Source: Butyricicoccus intestinisimiae (GTDB lineage Bacteria > Bacillota > Clostridia > Oscillospirales > Butyricicoccaceae). Taken from it: 64,000 bases of DNA. Within the stretch, counting starts at the first letter, position 1. Each line of letters starts with the position of its first letter. The notes beneath the pieces were generated by a model. It had not been told where the DNA came from and did no database searches. It saw only the letters and a program-made list of their open reading frames with translations. Below are positions 9,236 through 20,003 of the stretch, piece after piece. The DNA lies in contig NZ_JAHLQI010000002.1 of NCBI RefSeq assembly GCF_018918345.1, positions 496,001 to 560,000 of the forward strand. The letters are read 5' to 3'. A program made the translations under genes and the position numbers.

Positions 9236-12200
9236 TTAGTCCATATTGTGGATCTCTTCGTAATGACCGTTGCGGTATTCCTTCAGACCAGAGCCTGCCG
9301 GAATCAGCTTACCGATCAGAACGTTCTCCTTCAGACCGGTCAGCGGATCGATCTTACCCTTGATTGCAGCATCGGTCAGGACACGCGTGGTCTCCTGGAA
9401 GGATGCAGCGGACAGGAAAGACTCGGTAGCCAGTGCAGCCTTTGTGATACCCATGAGTACCGGAGAAGCGGTTGCAAAGGTCAGTCCGGTTTCGCCTGCG
9501 TCCATGCGCTCCTGTACCTTCTCGTTTGCATCTTCCAGCTCGAGAATGGTCAGCATTGCGCCCGGCAGCAGATCGGTGTCGCCTGCGTCCTCAACCTTGA
9601 TCTTGCGCATCATCTGACGAACAATAACTTCAATATGCTTGTCGTTCAGATCTACACCCTGCTGACGGTATACCTTCTGAACTTCCTTCAGCAGGTAATC
9701 CTCAACGGCACGCGGATTCAGGATACGCAGAATGTCATGCGGATTCAGAGCGCCTTCATTGAGCTGGAAGCCCTGCGGAATGACATCGCCATCATGTACG
9801 CGAATGCCAGAGGAAGAAGCCAGCTGGTAGCTCTTGGTCTCGCCAGTCTGCTGGTTGACAACGTTTACGGTACGAACCGTGGTACGCTTGGACTCTTCAA
9901 TGGTAACTACGCCGCCGATTTCAGCCAGAGTAGCAACCTTCTTCGGCTTTCTAGCCTCGAACAGTTCTTCAACTCGCGGAAGACCCTGCGTAATATCGGA
10001 ACCTGCGATACCGCCGGAATGGAAGGTACGCATGGTAAGCTGGGTGCCCGGCTCGCCGATGGACTGTGCTGCGATAACGCCGACAGCCTCGCCCATTGCG
10101 CACTCTGCATTGAATGCCAGGTTGGAACCATAGCAGTGTGCACAAACGCCCTTGCGTGCACGGCACTGCAGAACGGTACGAATCTGTACCTTCTTGATGC
10201 CAGCGGCAACGATGCGCTCTGCATCCTGCTCGTTCATCATATCTTCCTTGTGCTGGAGAATCTCACCGGTCTCCGGATGAACCACATCGTCAACCGGGTA
10301 ACGGCCAACCAGACGCTCAGCCAGCGGCTCGATGCAGGAATTGCCTTCCATGATGTCCTCGACCCAAATACCGATCTTCGCGCCGCAGTCTTCCTCACGG
10401 ATGATAACTTCCTGAGATACGTCAACCATTCGACGGGTCAGGTAACCAGAGTCGGCGGTACGCAGTGCGGTATCTGCCAAGCCCTTACGAGCGCCTCGAG
10501 CGGAGATGAAGTACTCCAATACCGACAGACCCTCACGGAAGTTTGACTTAACCGGAATCTCGATGGTACGGCCGGCTGCGTTTGCCATCAGACCTCGCAT
10601 ACCTGCCAGCTGACGGATCTGGTTGATAGAACCTCGCGCACCAGACTGTGCCATCATGTGAATCGGGTTAAAGCGGTCGCTTTCCATCTTTTCCTGCAGT
10701 GCGTCGGTTACAACCTTGGTGGTCTCCTCCCACTCCTTAACAACCAGACGATAACGCTCGGTGTCCGTGATGAAGCCGCGCTTGTACTTGCGGTCAATTG
10801 CTGCAACCTTCTTCTCAGAAGCTTCGATCAAGCTCTGCTTCTGCTCCGGAACAGCGATATCAGAGAAGGATACGGTCAGCGCACCCTTGGTAGAGTACTT
10901 ATAGCCCATTGCCTTGATGGCGTCCAGCACCTCAGCGGTGGTGTTAAAGCCATGCTTGCGAATGCACTTGTCAATGATCTTGCCCAGCTGCTTCTTGCCG
11001 CAAGTCTGCATGATTTCCAGCTTGAGCATATCTTCCTTGGTATGTCTCTCGATAAAGCCCAGATCCTGCGGAATCTTCTGGTTGAAGATCAGGCGGCCTG
11101 CGGTTGCATCGACGATGCCGGTAACGGTCTCGCCGTCTACGACAACGCTTCTGCGTACCTTAATCGGTGCATGAATACCGATAACACCCTCATCGTATGC
11201 CATCAGAGCCTCGTCCTCATTGCGGAATACCTTGCCAGCACCCTTTTCGGTGTCGCGGTCGATGGTCAGATAATAAGAACCAAGTACCATATCCTGAGAC
11301 GGTACGGTTACCGGCTTGCCGTCCTGCGGCTTGAGCAGGTTGTTGGCAGACAGCATCAGCAGACGTGCTTCAGCCTGTGCCTCAACAGACAGCGGCAGAT
11401 GCACAGCCATCTGGTCACCGTCGAAGTCGGCGTTAAATGCGGTACAAACCAGCGGATGCAGCTTGATTGCACGGCCTTCTACCAGAATCGGCTCGAATGC
11501 TTCGATACCCAGACGGTGCAGCGTCGGTGCACGGTTGAGCAGAACCGGATGACCCTTGATGACGGTCTCGAGTGCGTCCCAAACCTCCGGCTTGCCGCGC
11601 TCTACCATCTTCTTGGCAGACTTGATGTTGGATGCAACACCGGTCTGAACCAGACGCTTCATGATAAACGGCTTGAACAGCTCGATTGCCATTTCCTTCG
11701 GCAGGCCGCACTGATAAATCTTCAGATCCGGACCTACGACGATTACGGAACGGCCGGAGTAGTCAACACGCTTGCCCAGCAGGTTCTGACGGAAACGTCC
11801 CTGCTTGCCCTTCAGCATATCGGAGAGCGACTTGAGCGGGCGGTTGTTCGGGCCGGTTACCGGACGGCCGCGGCGGCCGTTGTCGATCAGCGCGTCAACT
11901 GCTTCCTGCAGCATGCGCTTCTCATTGCGAACAATGATGTCCGGAGCGCCCAGCTCCAGCAAGCGCTTCAGACGGTTATTTCTGTTGATAACGCGGCGAT
12001 ACAGATCGTTCAGGTCGGAAGTCGCAAAACGACCGCCGTCCAGCTGTACCATCGGACGGATTTCCGGCGGGATGACCGGAACAACGTCCATAATCATCCA
12101 CTCCGGACGGTTGCCGGACTGGCGGAATGCCTCGACAACCTCCAAACGCTTGATAATGCGAACGCGCTTCTGACCCGTTGCATTCTTCAGCTCAGCCTTG

Positions 12201-12772
12201 AGATCTGCGCTTAGCTGCTCCAGATCCAATTCCTTCAGCAGCTTCTGGATTGCCTCAGCACCCATAGCAGCTTCGAAATCGTCCTCGAACTTCTCGCGCA
12301 TGTCGCGGTACTCGCGCTCGGTCAGAATCTGCTTCTTAATCAGACCGGTGCCCTCGCCCGGATCGGTTACGATGTATGCTGCAAAGTACAGCACCTTCTC
12401 CAAAAGACGCGGGGACATGTCCAGAATCAGACCCATGCGGGACGGAATGCCCTTAAAGTACCAGATGTGAGATACCGGAGCTGCCAGCTCGATATGACCC
12501 ATGCGCTCACGGCGTACCTTGGACTTGGTAACTTCAACACCGCAGCGCTCACAGATCTTGCCCTTATAGCGAACCTTCTTGTAGCGTCCGCAGTGGCACT
12601 CCCAGTCCTTCTGCGGTCCAAAGATGCGCTCACAGAACAGACCGTCGCGCTCCGGCTTCAGTGTTCTATAGTTGATGGTTTCCGGCTTCTTGACCTCGCC
12701 GTAAGACCACTCGCGGATGAGCTCCGGCGAAGCAAGGCCGATTTTAATTGCATTAAACGTATTGTATCCCAT
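9236..12772 (-). CDS. rpoC: DNA-directed RNA polymerase subunit beta'
   Basis: 1178 aa, the usual Firmicutes length. The first zinc site has C59, C61, C74 and C77. The catalytic Mg-binding NADFDGDQM is near residue 450. A second zinc site ([13 protein letters not shown]) lies in the C-terminal third. The start ATG is 2 bases after the rpoB stop, so translation is coupled. A T-tracted hairpin ends the transcript. Confidence 0.99.
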   Translation of the reverse strand: MGYNTFNAIKIGLASPELIREWSYGEVKKPETINYRTLKPERDGLFCERIFGPQKDWECHCGRYKKVRYKGKICERCGVEVTKSKVRRERMGHIELAAPVSHIWYFKGIPSRMGLILDMSPRLLEKVLYFAAYIVTDPGEGTGLIKKQILTEREYRDMREKFEDDFEAAMGAEAIQKLLKELDLEQLSADLKAELKNATGQKRVRIIKRLEVVEAFRQSGNRPEWMIMDVVPVIPPEIRPMVQLDGGRFATSDLNDLYRRVINRNNRLKRLLELGAPDIIVRNEKRMLQEAVDALIDNGRRGRPVTGPNNRPLKSLSDMLKGKQGRFRQNLLGKRVDYSGRSVIVVGPDLKIYQCGLPKEMAIELFKPFIMKRLVQTGVASNIKSAKKMVERGKPEVWDALETVIKGHPVLLNRAPTLHRLGIEAFEPILVEGRAIKLHPLVCTAFNADFDGDQMAVHLPLSVEAQAEARLLMLSANNLLKPQDGKPVTVPSQDMVLGSYYLTIDRDTEKGAGKVFRNEDEALMAYDEGVIGIHAPIKVRRSVVVDGETVTGIVDATAGRLIFNQKIPQDLGFIERHTKEDMLKLEIMQTCGKKQLGKIIDKCIRKHGFNTTAEVLDAIKAMGYKYSTKGALTVSFSDIAVPEQKQSLIEASEKKVAAIDRKYKRGFITDTERYRLVVKEWEETTKVVTDALQEKMESDRFNPIHMMAQSGARGSINQIRQLAGMRGLMANAAGRTIEIPVKSNFREGLSVLEYFISARGARKGLADTALRTADSGYLTRRMVDVSQEVIIREEDCGAKIGIWVEDIMEGNSCIEPLAERLVGRYPVDDVVHPETGEILQHKEDMMNEQDAERIVAAGIKKVQIRTVLQCRARKGVCAHCYGSNLAFNAECAMGEAVGVIAAQSIGEPGTQLTMRTFHSGGIAGSDITQGLPRVEELFEARKPKKVATLAEIGGVVTIEESKRTTVRTVNVVNQQTGETKSYQLASSSGIRVHDGDVIPQGFQLNEGALNPHDILRILNPRAVEDYLLKEVQKVYRQQGVDLNDKHIEVIVRQMMRKIKVEDAGDTDLLPGAMLTILELEDANEKVQERMDAGETGLTFATASPVLMGITKAALATESFLSAASFQETTRVLTDAAIKGKIDPLTGLKENVLIGKLIPAGSGLKEYRNGHYEEIHNMD

Positions 12773-12774
12773 GC

Positions 12775-15700
12775 TTACTCCTCCGTATCGCTGTCAAAAC
12801 CGTCGTCGCTGCCGAACAGATCGTCTGCATCTGCACTGGTGTCGGTGTAAGCCGCGTCATCTTCCATCAGCGGATGATCGCCGTCTTCTGCATCCGAAAC
12901 ACCGTAGCCGGCTGCTTCAAACTCCTCAGCGGTTGCATGAGAGCGGTTCTCGCGCTCAACCTGGCTGAAGTTGGTGGTTTCATCATCGTCGTCGGTCAGA
13001 ATGATTTCCTCACCCTGCTCGTCCAGTACACGAATATCCAAGCACAGGGACTGCAGTTCCTTGATGAGTACCTTGAAGGATTCCGGAATACCGGCTGCCG
13101 GGATGTTGTGACCCTTGACAATTGCCTCGTAGGTCTTGACACGGCCGACAATATCGTCGGACTTGACGGTCAGGATTTCCTGCAGGGTGTACGCTGCGCC
13201 GTATGCCTCGAGGGCCCAAACTTCCATCTCGCCGAAACGCTGGCCGCCGAACTGTGCCTTGCCGCCGAGCGGCTGCTGGGTTACCAGAGAGTACGGGCCG
13301 GTAGAACGTGCATGAATCTTATCATCAACCAGATGATGCAGCTTCAGGTAATACATGTAACCAACGGTTACTTCGTTGTCAAACTTCTCGCCGGTACGTC
13401 CGTCATACAGAACAGACTTACCGTTCGGGTTCTTGCCAGCTGCCTTGAGGGCATCGGCAATGTCCTGCTCGCTCGCGCCGTCAAATACCGGAGTCGCAAT
13501 CTTCCAGCCCATGCTCATTGCAGCATAGCCCAGATGTACTTCCAGTACCTGTCCGATGTTCATTCGGGACGGCACGCCCAACGGGTTCAGCACGATATCC
13601 AGCGGAGTACCGTCTTCGAGGAACGGCATATCCTCCTGCGGCAGAATGCGGGAAACAACACCCTTGTTACCATGGCGGCCTGCCATCTTATCGCCGACAG
13701 AGATCTTTCTCTTCTGTGCGATATAAACGCGAACCGTCATGTTTACGCCTGGAGACATGTCATCTCCGCCCTCACGGGTGAATACCTTGACATCGACAAC
13801 GATGCCGGCCTCACCGTGCGGTGCGCGCAGAGAGGTATCACGCACTTCGCGTGCCTTCTCGCCGAAGATAGCGCGCAGCAGGCGCTCTTCTGCGGTCAGC
13901 TCGGTCTCGCCCTTCGGGGTAACCTTACCAACCAGAATATCACCGGAATGAACCTCAGCGCCGATGCGGATAATGCCGCGCTCGTCCAGATCACGCAGTG
14001 CGTCATCACCGACGTTCGGAATGTCACGGGTGATTTCTTCCGGTCCCAGCTTGGTGTCACGGGACTCGGATTCGTATTCTTCAATATGAATTGAGGTGTA
14101 TACGTCGTCACGAACCAGACGCTCGTTGAGCAGTACAGCATCCTCGTAGTTATAACCTTCCCAGGTCATGAAGCCGATCAGTGCGTTCTTGCCCAGTGCA
14201 ACTTCGCCGTTGCAGGTAGCCGGACCGTCAGCCAGTACATCGCCCTTCTTGACGCGCTCGCCCAGATTGACAATCGGACGCTGGTTGATACAGGTGGACT
14301 GATTGGAACGCAGGAACTTGGTCAGACGATAGGTCTTTTCGCCCATCGTGTCGTAGTTTACGGTCACTTCACGCGCGGTAACGCGGGTAACGGTACCGTC
14401 ACCCTCTGCCAGCGGAACAATGCCGGAGTCTACACATGCCTTGTACTCCATGCCGGTACCGACAGCCGGAGCCTCGGTCTTGAGCAGCGGCACAGCCTGA
14501 CGCTGCATGTTCGCGCCCATCAGTGCACGGTTTGCGTCATCGTGATCCAGGAACGGAATCATGGCAGTTGCAACCGATACCATCATGCGCGGAGATACGT
14601 CCATCAGATCGACATCCTGACGGTCTACTTCGACGATTTCTTCGCGGCAGCGGCAGGTGATACGCGGGTTTGCGAGGCAGCCGTTTTCATCCAGCGGCTC
14701 GTATGCCTGGCATACGGTGTATTCATCCTCGACATCAGCGGTCATGTACTGAATTTCATCGGTGACACGGCCGGTTTCCTTATCAATGAAACGATACGGT
14801 GCTTCTACAAAGCCGAAATCGTTGATGCGTGCGTAGGTTGCGAGGTAAGAGATCAGACCGATGTTCGGACCTTCTGGGGTCTCAATCGGGCACATACGGC
14901 CGTAGTGGCTGTAATGTACATCTCGAACTTCAAAGGATGCACGGTCACGGGACAGACCGCCAGGACCCAATGCGGACATACGGCGCTTGTGCGTCAGCTC
15001 AGACAGCGGGTTGTTCTGGTCCATGAACTGGGACAGCGGAGAAGATCCGAAGAACTCCTTGATTGCCGCAGTGACCGGACGAATGTTAATCAGGGACTGC
15101 GGGGTAACGATGTCCAGATCCTGAATGGTCATGCGCTCACGAATGACACGCTCCATACGGGAGAAGCCGATGCGGAACTGGTTCTGCAGCAGCTCACCAA
15201 CGCAGCGCAGACGACGGTTGCCCAGATGGTCGATGTCGTCGGTGTTGCCGATGTCATGGCCAAGACCCAGCAGATAGCAGATGGATGCCAGCATATCATC
15301 AACGATGATGTGCTTCGGAATCAAATCATCCTTGGCAGCCTTGATGTCGTCAATCAGCTCGTCCTCGCTCTTGCCCTCGGTCTGTGCATTTTCCAGCAGC
15401 TCCTTGAGCACTTCAAAGCGAACCTTTTCCTTAATGCCGCACTTCTCCTGCGGGTTAAAGGAAACGAAGTCCTTCATGTCAACCATGCCGTTGCCGAATA
15501 CCTTGACCTTGGTGCCGTCATTTGCTTCGATGATGGTGCCGTGTACGCCGCGGCGTGCAATTTCATTTGCCAGCTCGCGGGAACACAGCGTGCCTTCCTC
15601 TGCAATGATTTCGCCGGTCATCGGATCGGTGACGGTCTCGCACAGCGTGTGACCTGCCAGACGGCGTGCAATGTTCAGCTTCTTGTTATACTTGTAACGA

Positions 15701-16539
15701 CCTACCGCAGAAATGTCATAGCGGCGGGTGTCAAAGAACAGCGCATTGAGCAGGCTGCGGGAAGAATCCACCGTTGGCGGCTCGCCCGGACGCAGCTTCT
15801 TATAAATCTCAATCAGTGCTTCCTCAACGGTCTTGGACGGATCCTTGTCCAGCGTTGCGAGAATGCGCTCGTCCTCACCGAACATCTCAATAATCTCTGC
15901 ATCGGTCTCTACGCCGATTGCGCGGATGAAAGAGGTGATCGGAATTTTTCTATTCTTATCAATGCGGACATAGAATACATCGTTGCTGTCGGTCTCGTAC
16001 TCGAGCCAAGCGCCGCGGTACGGGATAACCGTTGCGGACAGCAGCGGCTTGTCGGTCTTGTCCAGCGTCATGCCGTAGTATACGCCCGGGGAACGGACGA
16101 TCTGGGATACGATAACGCGCTCTGCGCCGTTGATAATGAAGGTGCCGGAATCTGTCATCTTCGGGAAGTCACCCATGAACAGCTCCTGCTCCTTGATTTC
16201 GCCTGTCTCGCGGTAACGCAGACGCATGCGGACGCGCAGCGGGCAAGCGTACGTTGCATCGCGCGCCTTGCACTCCTCTACGCTGTATTTCGGCTCGTCA
16301 TCGAGCTTATAGTCGATGAACGACAGTTCCAGATTGCCTGTATAGTCGGTGATGCAAGCGACGTCCTCAAAGACCTCGCGCAGACCATCGGTCAGGAACC
16401 ATTCGTAGGATTTTTTCTGAACCTCGATCAGGTTCGGCATTTCCAGAACTTCCGGAATTCTGGCAAAGCTCTTTCTGGTGGTGCGTCCATATTGCACATC
16501 ATGAACGTGTACGCCATTGATCGTTGCTTCATTTGCCAT
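12775..16539 (-). CDS. rpoB: DNA-directed RNA polymerase subunit beta
   Basis: 1254 aa. The rifampicin pocket (about residues 495-525) reads [20 protein letters not shown], so the resistance-prone positions (E. coli numbering Q513, D516, H526, S531) are the sensitive residues; only position 510 differs (P instead of Q). The C-terminal end is acidic ([19 protein letters not shown]), extended beyond the core as in several Clostridia. The gene has its own promoter and a leader starting with a stable hairpin; rplJ/rplL are not next to it in this window. Confidence 0.99.
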   Translation of the reverse strand: MANEATINGVHVHDVQYGRTTRKSFARIPEVLEMPNLIEVQKKSYEWFLTDGLREVFEDVACITDYTGNLELSFIDYKLDDEPKYSVEECKARDATYACPLRVRMRLRYRETGEIKEQELFMGDFPKMTDSGTFIINGAERVIVSQIVRSPGVYYGMTLDKTDKPLLSATVIPYRGAWLEYETDSNDVFYVRIDKNRKIPITSFIRAIGVETDAEIIEMFGEDERILATLDKDPSKTVEEALIEIYKKLRPGEPPTVDSSRSLLNALFFDTRRYDISAVGRYKYNKKLNIARRLAGHTLCETVTDPMTGEIIAEEGTLCSRELANEIARRGVHGTIIEANDGTKVKVFGNGMVDMKDFVSFNPQEKCGIKEKVRFEVLKELLENAQTEGKSEDELIDDIKAAKDDLIPKHIIVDDMLASICYLLGLGHDIGNTDDIDHLGNRRLRCVGELLQNQFRIGFSRMERVIRERMTIQDLDIVTPQSLINIRPVTAAIKEFFGSSPLSQFMDQNNPLSELTHKRRMSALGPGGLSRDRASFEVRDVHYSHYGRMCPIETPEGPNIGLISYLATYARINDFGFVEAPYRFIDKETGRVTDEIQYMTADVEDEYTVCQAYEPLDENGCLANPRITCRCREEIVEVDRQDVDLMDVSPRMMVSVATAMIPFLDHDDANRALMGANMQRQAVPLLKTEAPAVGTGMEYKACVDSGIVPLAEGDGTVTRVTAREVTVNYDTMGEKTYRLTKFLRSNQSTCINQRPIVNLGERVKKGDVLADGPATCNGEVALGKNALIGFMTWEGYNYEDAVLLNERLVRDDVYTSIHIEEYESESRDTKLGPEEITRDIPNVGDDALRDLDERGIIRIGAEVHSGDILVGKVTPKGETELTAEERLLRAIFGEKAREVRDTSLRAPHGEAGIVVDVKVFTREGGDDMSPGVNMTVRVYIAQKRKISVGDKMAGRHGNKGVVSRILPQEDMPFLEDGTPLDIVLNPLGVPSRMNIGQVLEVHLGYAAMSMGWKIATPVFDGASEQDIADALKAAGKNPNGKSVLYDGRTGEKFDNEVTVGYMYYLKLHHLVDDKIHARSTGPYSLVTQQPLGGKAQFGGQRFGEMEVWALEAYGAAYTLQEILTVKSDDIVGRVKTYEAIVKGHNIPAAGIPESFKVLIKELQSLCLDIRVLDEQGEEIILTDDDDETTNFSQVERENRSHATAEEFEAAGYGVSDAEDGDHPLMEDDAAYTDTSADADDLFGSDDGFDSDTEE

Positions 16540-16653
16540 ATTGTACCCATCACTCCGTTTCTCAAGTATTCGATACGCCCGGCTGCGTAGTGATTATTGC
16601 TTCTTCGTTTCTTGCATCTTCGGTGAAAAAATGCTAGAATATTTTTAGTGAAC

Positions 16654-16677
16654 GTTTCCACCGTCCTATGTGGAAAC
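16654..16677 (-). other. Stem-loop at the 5' end of the rpoBC transcript
   Basis: Perfect arms GTTTCCAC / GTGGAAAC with an 8-base loop. It begins about 7 bases below the -10 box, so the mRNA would start with this hairpin. A role in stability or in polymerase autoregulation is possible. Confidence 0.6.
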
Positions 16678-16683
16678 TAATTT

Positions 16684-16712
16684 ATAATACCACAAAACAC
16701 CCATTTTGTCAA
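16684..16712 (-). promoter_or_regulatory. Promoter of rpoBC
   Basis: Minus strand TTGACA (16712-16707), 17-base spacer, TATTAT (16689-16684). The leader to the rpoB ATG is about 140 bases. The gap 16713-16809 shows no gene. Confidence 0.85.
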
Positions 16713-16810
16713 GAATCGGATGGGTGCGCTGTCCCGTCGCTTCCGCCAGTTTTCGGCGAAATGCGGCGTTTTCTTTTATCCACATTGTCGGATGTGTCTC
16801 AAATCCGGAA

Positions 16811-16852
16811 AAAAATTTTGCCCCGCTTTTGCTGTGCGCAGTGAGCGGGGCA
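16811..16852 (-). terminator. Terminator of the rfbA-phosphatase operon
   Basis: Nine-base arms TGCCCCGCT / AGCGGGGCA (16819-16852) with a loop that itself contains a small CTG/CAG stem, followed by AAAATTTTTTT on the minus strand. Confidence 0.75.
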
Positions 16853-16912
16853 TTGTCGTCTGTCTTGTCAGATGTGCAATTTTTATATCCAAAAGGCAAC
16901 AGATTGCAGTCA

Positions 16913-17584
16913 TCAGACGTTTGTGCTGATTTTTTTCGTCTCTGCTTCCTTCCAGAACGGAGAATGAAATTGCAGCTGTTCCGGCAAATGGCTCTGATCA
17001 TTCCAGAGCACCACGCGATAGCTGCCGTCTTGGTCAAATTGAATGCAGCTCACGGAAGCATTTGCCAAAATCTGCGGCGGAAGCGCATCGAACGGAATGC
17101 CCAAGCTGCCAATGCTGCACAGCAGCGCGAAGCCATGCGACACAATCGCAATGGTTTTGTCTCGTTCTTTGCTGACAATTTTTTCAATCGTACCCAGCAC
17201 ACGCGCATGCACCTGCTCCGCGCTCTCGCCGTCCGGCGGGTTAAATTTTGCCGGATGCTCACGGAAATTGCGCATGACATCAGGATAATCCCGTATATTT
17301 TCATCATTTGTTCTGCCTTCCAGTGCGCCGCCGTCTATCTCTCGCAGACCGTCGCAGCAAATCGGCTGCACAGGCAGATGCGCGCACACGCCCTCCGCAG
17401 TCTGATACGCGCGCCGAAGCGGACTGGTGTACACGGCATCCAGCGGAATATGGGCAAATCGTTCGCCCAAGCATGCCGCCTGCTTTCGTCCCTTCTCTCC
17501 CAGCGGGATGTCTGACCGTCCCTGAAACCGTCCGGCAATGTTATTCTCGGTTGTGCCGTGCCGGATAAAATACACGGTCGTCAT
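16913..17584 (-). CDS. Histidine phosphatase superfamily protein (phosphoglycerate mutase-like)
   Basis: 223 aa from ATG 17584, which follows GAGGAGG; the longer frame starts with a GTG that has no ribosome site. The phosphohistidine motif FIRHGTTENN (residues 5-14) and the acid/base region (SPLRRAYQTAE, GALEGR) match cofactor-dependent PGM-like phosphatases such as GpmB/CobC/PhoE. A second conserved histidine is in IVSHGFALLC. The substrate cannot be told. It follows rfbA by 55 bases. Confidence 0.88.
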   Translation of the reverse strand: MTTVYFIRHGTTENNIAGRFQGRSDIPLGEKGRKQAACLGERFAHIPLDAVYTSPLRRAYQTAEGVCAHLPVQPICCDGLREIDGGALEGRTNDENIRDYPDVMRNFREHPAKFNPPDGESAEQVHARVLGTIEKIVSKERDKTIAIVSHGFALLCSIGSLGIPFDALPPQILANASVSCIQFDQDGSYRVVLWNDQSHLPEQLQFHSPFWKEAETKKISTNV

Positions 17585-17610
17585 ATCACAATTCCTCCTC
17601 GTTTGCACGA

Positions 17611-17635
17611 AAGGCGACCTCTCGGCCGCCTTTTT
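17611..17635. terminator. Short hairpin between rfbA and the phosphatase gene
   Basis: AAGGCG / CGCCTT arms with TTTTT on the plus side and only TTTCG on the minus side. As both genes run minus, it is at best a weak terminator. Confidence 0.3.
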
Positions 17636-17639
17636 CCAG

Positions 17640-18521
17640 TTATTGTTGATCTTTTTTCACCGGCATGCACTGCAGGTATTGTCCGTACAGCGTCTTGCTC
17701 AGCTCATCGCCCAAGCTGTGCACCTGCTCCACCGTAATCAGTCCCTGCTCACAGGCAATTTCCTCCGGGCAAGCAACATACCGTCCGGTGCGCGTCTGTA
17801 CCTCTCGAATCCGATTGCCGGCCTCCAGTAGGCTCTCTGCGGTTCCCGCATCCAGCCAAACAAAATCGTTGTCCAGCGGCGCAACCTTTAGGCTGCCGCG
17901 GCGCAGATATTCCAGATTGACATCGGTGATTTCCAGCTCGCCGCGCGCCGACGGCTTGAGATTGCGCGCAATGTCCAGTACATCGCTGTCATAAAAATAC
18001 AAGCCCGGAATGATATAGTTGGATTTCGGAAAGCGCGGCTTTTCCTCAATGCTCAGCGCATTGCCGTCTGCGTCAAATTCTACAACGCCAAACGGGCGCG
18101 GATCTTCTACATAATAGCCAAATACCAGCGCGCCTTCCGTCAGCTCTCTGCCCTTCTTGAGGAACAGATAATCGCGGCTCTCATCATAAAAGATGTTGTC
18201 GCCCAGCACCAGACAAACCGAATCGCCCTTGATAAAGTCCTCTGCAACGAGGAATGCGTCCGCAATGCCGCGCGGCACCTTCTGCACCGCATACGAAATA
18301 TGCGCGCCCCATGCGCTGCCGTCACCGAGCAGCTTGCTAAAGGTTTCTTCTTCTCCCTCCGGAATAATGACCATAATATCCGTGATACCAGCCTGAAGCA
18401 GAATGCTGAGCGGGTAATAAATCAGCGGCTTGTCATATACCGGCAGCAGCGGCTTGCAAATCATACGGGTCATCGGATACAGTCGTGTACCCTTGCCAGC
18501 TGCCAGAATCAATCCTTTCAT
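17640..18521 (-). CDS. rfbA: Glucose-1-phosphate thymidylyltransferase family enzyme
   Basis: 293 aa. The nucleotide-binding loop LILAAGKGTRLYPMT (residues 4-18) and the family segments PLLPVYDKPLIYYPLS, LGDNIFYD and EEKPRFPKSNYIIPGLYFYD match RfbA/RmlA, which makes dTDP-glucose from dTTP and glucose-1-phosphate. The loop has A-A-G rather than the common A-G-G-S, so another sugar-1-phosphate nucleotidyltransferase activity is possible. No rfbBCD genes are nearby. It is transcribed from its own TTGACA promoter and followed by the phosphatase. Confidence 0.88.
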   Translation of the reverse strand: MKGLILAAGKGTRLYPMTRMICKPLLPVYDKPLIYYPLSILLQAGITDIMVIIPEGEEETFSKLLGDGSAWGAHISYAVQKVPRGIADAFLVAEDFIKGDSVCLVLGDNIFYDESRDYLFLKKGRELTEGALVFGYYVEDPRPFGVVEFDADGNALSIEEKPRFPKSNYIIPGLYFYDSDVLDIARNLKPSARGELEITDVNLEYLRRGSLKVAPLDNDFVWLDAGTAESLLEAGNRIREVQTRTGRYVACPEEIACEQGLITVEQVHSLGDELSKTLYGQYLQCMPVKKDQQ

Positions 18522-18609
18522 GTAATAACTCCTTCTACAATCCTATTTTTCAAACTACTTTCCTATGATGCGCATTTTTCTATGTATATGCGCAAACAGT
18601 TCCATTTTT

Positions 18610-18638
18610 ATTATGGCACTCGTCTTACCACTTGTCAA
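18610..18638 (-). promoter_or_regulatory. Promoter of rfbA
   Basis: Minus strand TTGACA (18638-18633), 17-base spacer, CATAAT (18615-18610). Confidence 0.7.
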
Positions 18639-18668
18639 GGAAACACAGCGCTTTTTGCGCAATATATA

Positions 18669-19613
18669 TTACATCAATCCCATACTGCGCAGCAGGAAAA
18701 TCCAGCCCGTCAGTGTGACGGAGGAAAGCAGCGTTGTCAGCACAATGATACTTGTGGAAAGTTCTCCGTCATTTCCCATATTGGTCGCCATGACATAGCA
18801 GGAAACCGTCGTCGGAGAGCCCAGCATAATCAAGGCAGCAACCAGCTCCGCATCCTGCAATCCGAGCGCAATGGCAAGCGGCAGAAATACTGCCGGCAAA
18901 AAGACCAATTTGATTGCGGTTGCCCAAAGCGTCGGTTTGATTTTCGCCAACGCCTTGGTTCCCTCAAATCCGGCGCCGACAACGAGCAGCGCGAGCGGCG
19001 TCGCCGTTGCGCCGACGCTTTCAATCATCTTGAGCGGAATGGTTGGAATCTCTATGCGCAGCAGGGAAAACGGCAGTCCGAGCACAATGCCGATAATAAT
19101 CGGATTTTTGAGCACATTGATGCATGCTTTGCGAATCGCCCCTGTGCCATGCTGTCCGCCGTTGGCGGAAAATGTCAAAATAATGACCGAGTAAATATTA
19201 AACAGCGGCACGGCAGACACAATCATCAGGGGCGCCAAGCCGGCATTGCCGTACATATTCTCCACAAATGCAATGCCCAAAATCGCCGCACTGCTTCGCA
19301 CAGACGCCTGTGCAAACGCACCGACCAAGCTTTTGTCCTTGAGAATATGCGCCGCCAAAAACCAGACGCCCAAAAACACCAGCGTCGTGACGCCCGCACA
19401 GTACAGCACAAACGACAGCTTGAAATCTTCATATAAATTGGTTTGTGCGATATCGCGGAACAGCAACACCGGCAGGGCAACCAAAAACACATACTTGTTG
19501 CCGACACGGCAAAATTCATCTGTAAACAATCCGATTTGCTTGAGTATATAACCGAGCACGATGACCAGAAACACCGGCATCGTGGCGTTCAAGCTAAAAA
19601 TAAAACTATCCAT
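18669..19613 (-). CDS. AEC family transporter (auxin efflux carrier fold)
   Basis: 314 aa from ATG 19613, preceded by GAGGTGG; the longer frame adds a non-membrane extension without a ribosome site. About ten hydrophobic segments run through the protein (for example MPVFLVIVLGYILKQIGL near the N-terminus and LVAALIMLGSPTTVSCYVM near the C-terminus), with the family's N-terminal PxF and C-terminal polar break in a helix. Members export or import organic acids such as malate or malonate. It is a single gene with an extended -10 (TGCTATACT, 19655-19647). Confidence 0.85.
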   Translation of the reverse strand: MDSFIFSLNATMPVFLVIVLGYILKQIGLFTDEFCRVGNKYVFLVALPVLLFRDIAQTNLYEDFKLSFVLYCAGVTTLVFLGVWFLAAHILKDKSLVGAFAQASVRSSAAILGIAFVENMYGNAGLAPLMIVSAVPLFNIYSVIILTFSANGGQHGTGAIRKACINVLKNPIIIGIVLGLPFSLLRIEIPTIPLKMIESVGATATPLALLVVGAGFEGTKALAKIKPTLWATAIKLVFLPAVFLPLAIALGLQDAELVAALIMLGSPTTVSCYVMATNMGNDGELSTSIIVLTTLLSSVTLTGWIFLLRSMGLM

Positions 19614-19819
19614 GTCCACCTCTGAAAACGATATTTTTTCTTGTTCAGTATAGCATATTTTTTCAAGCCACACAGCTTTTTATCACAAACACACCATTTT
19701 TAGCCCAAAAATCTGCGAATTGCACAAAAATTTGACCAAAAAAGCCCGTACCAAGCTATTTGCACAAAAAAGTCCTCGTTATTTTGGCGGTTTTACCACT
19801 ATAAATTACAAGGCAGTTG

Positions 19820-19951
19820 TGATATATTTACAATTGTACTTTTTAGCAGGAGTACTGCATGACCCGCCTTATACAGAAGGCGGGAGTGAAATGCCATACA
19901 GAGAAGAGAGAGAAACGAGACGGTTGGGTGAACCGTCTCGTTTCGTTTTTA
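19820..19951 (+). ncRNA. Candidate small structured RNA with own terminator
   Basis: In a 390-base gene-free gap an extended -10-like TGATATATT (19820-19828) is followed by three stem-loops: GTACT/AGTAC (19836-19855), CCCGCCTT/AAGGCGGG (19862-19883) and a 14-base-arm hairpin (19912-19944) ending in GTTTTTA. The neighbours face the other way or converge, so this terminator serves no protein gene. No convincing ORF with a ribosome site fits inside. The transcript would be about 115 nt. No known RNA family was recognised. Confidence 0.45.
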
Positions 19952-19962
19952 TCCGGCATATC

Positions 19963-19996
19963 AAAAGAAGTTCCGTCAATTGACGGAACTTCTTTT
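19963..19996. terminator. Bidirectional terminator
   Basis: A perfect 34-base palindrome with A-run and T-run ends, located 8 bases after the stop of the membrane protein gene at 20004 and 19 bases after the small RNA terminator. Confidence 0.85.
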
Positions 19997-20003
19997 CTCA
20001 TGC

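Noticed and set aside
19720-19983. 87-aa plus-strand frame in the AEC gap
   Set aside because: Covers three hairpins including a terminator; no ribosome site and no family likeness.
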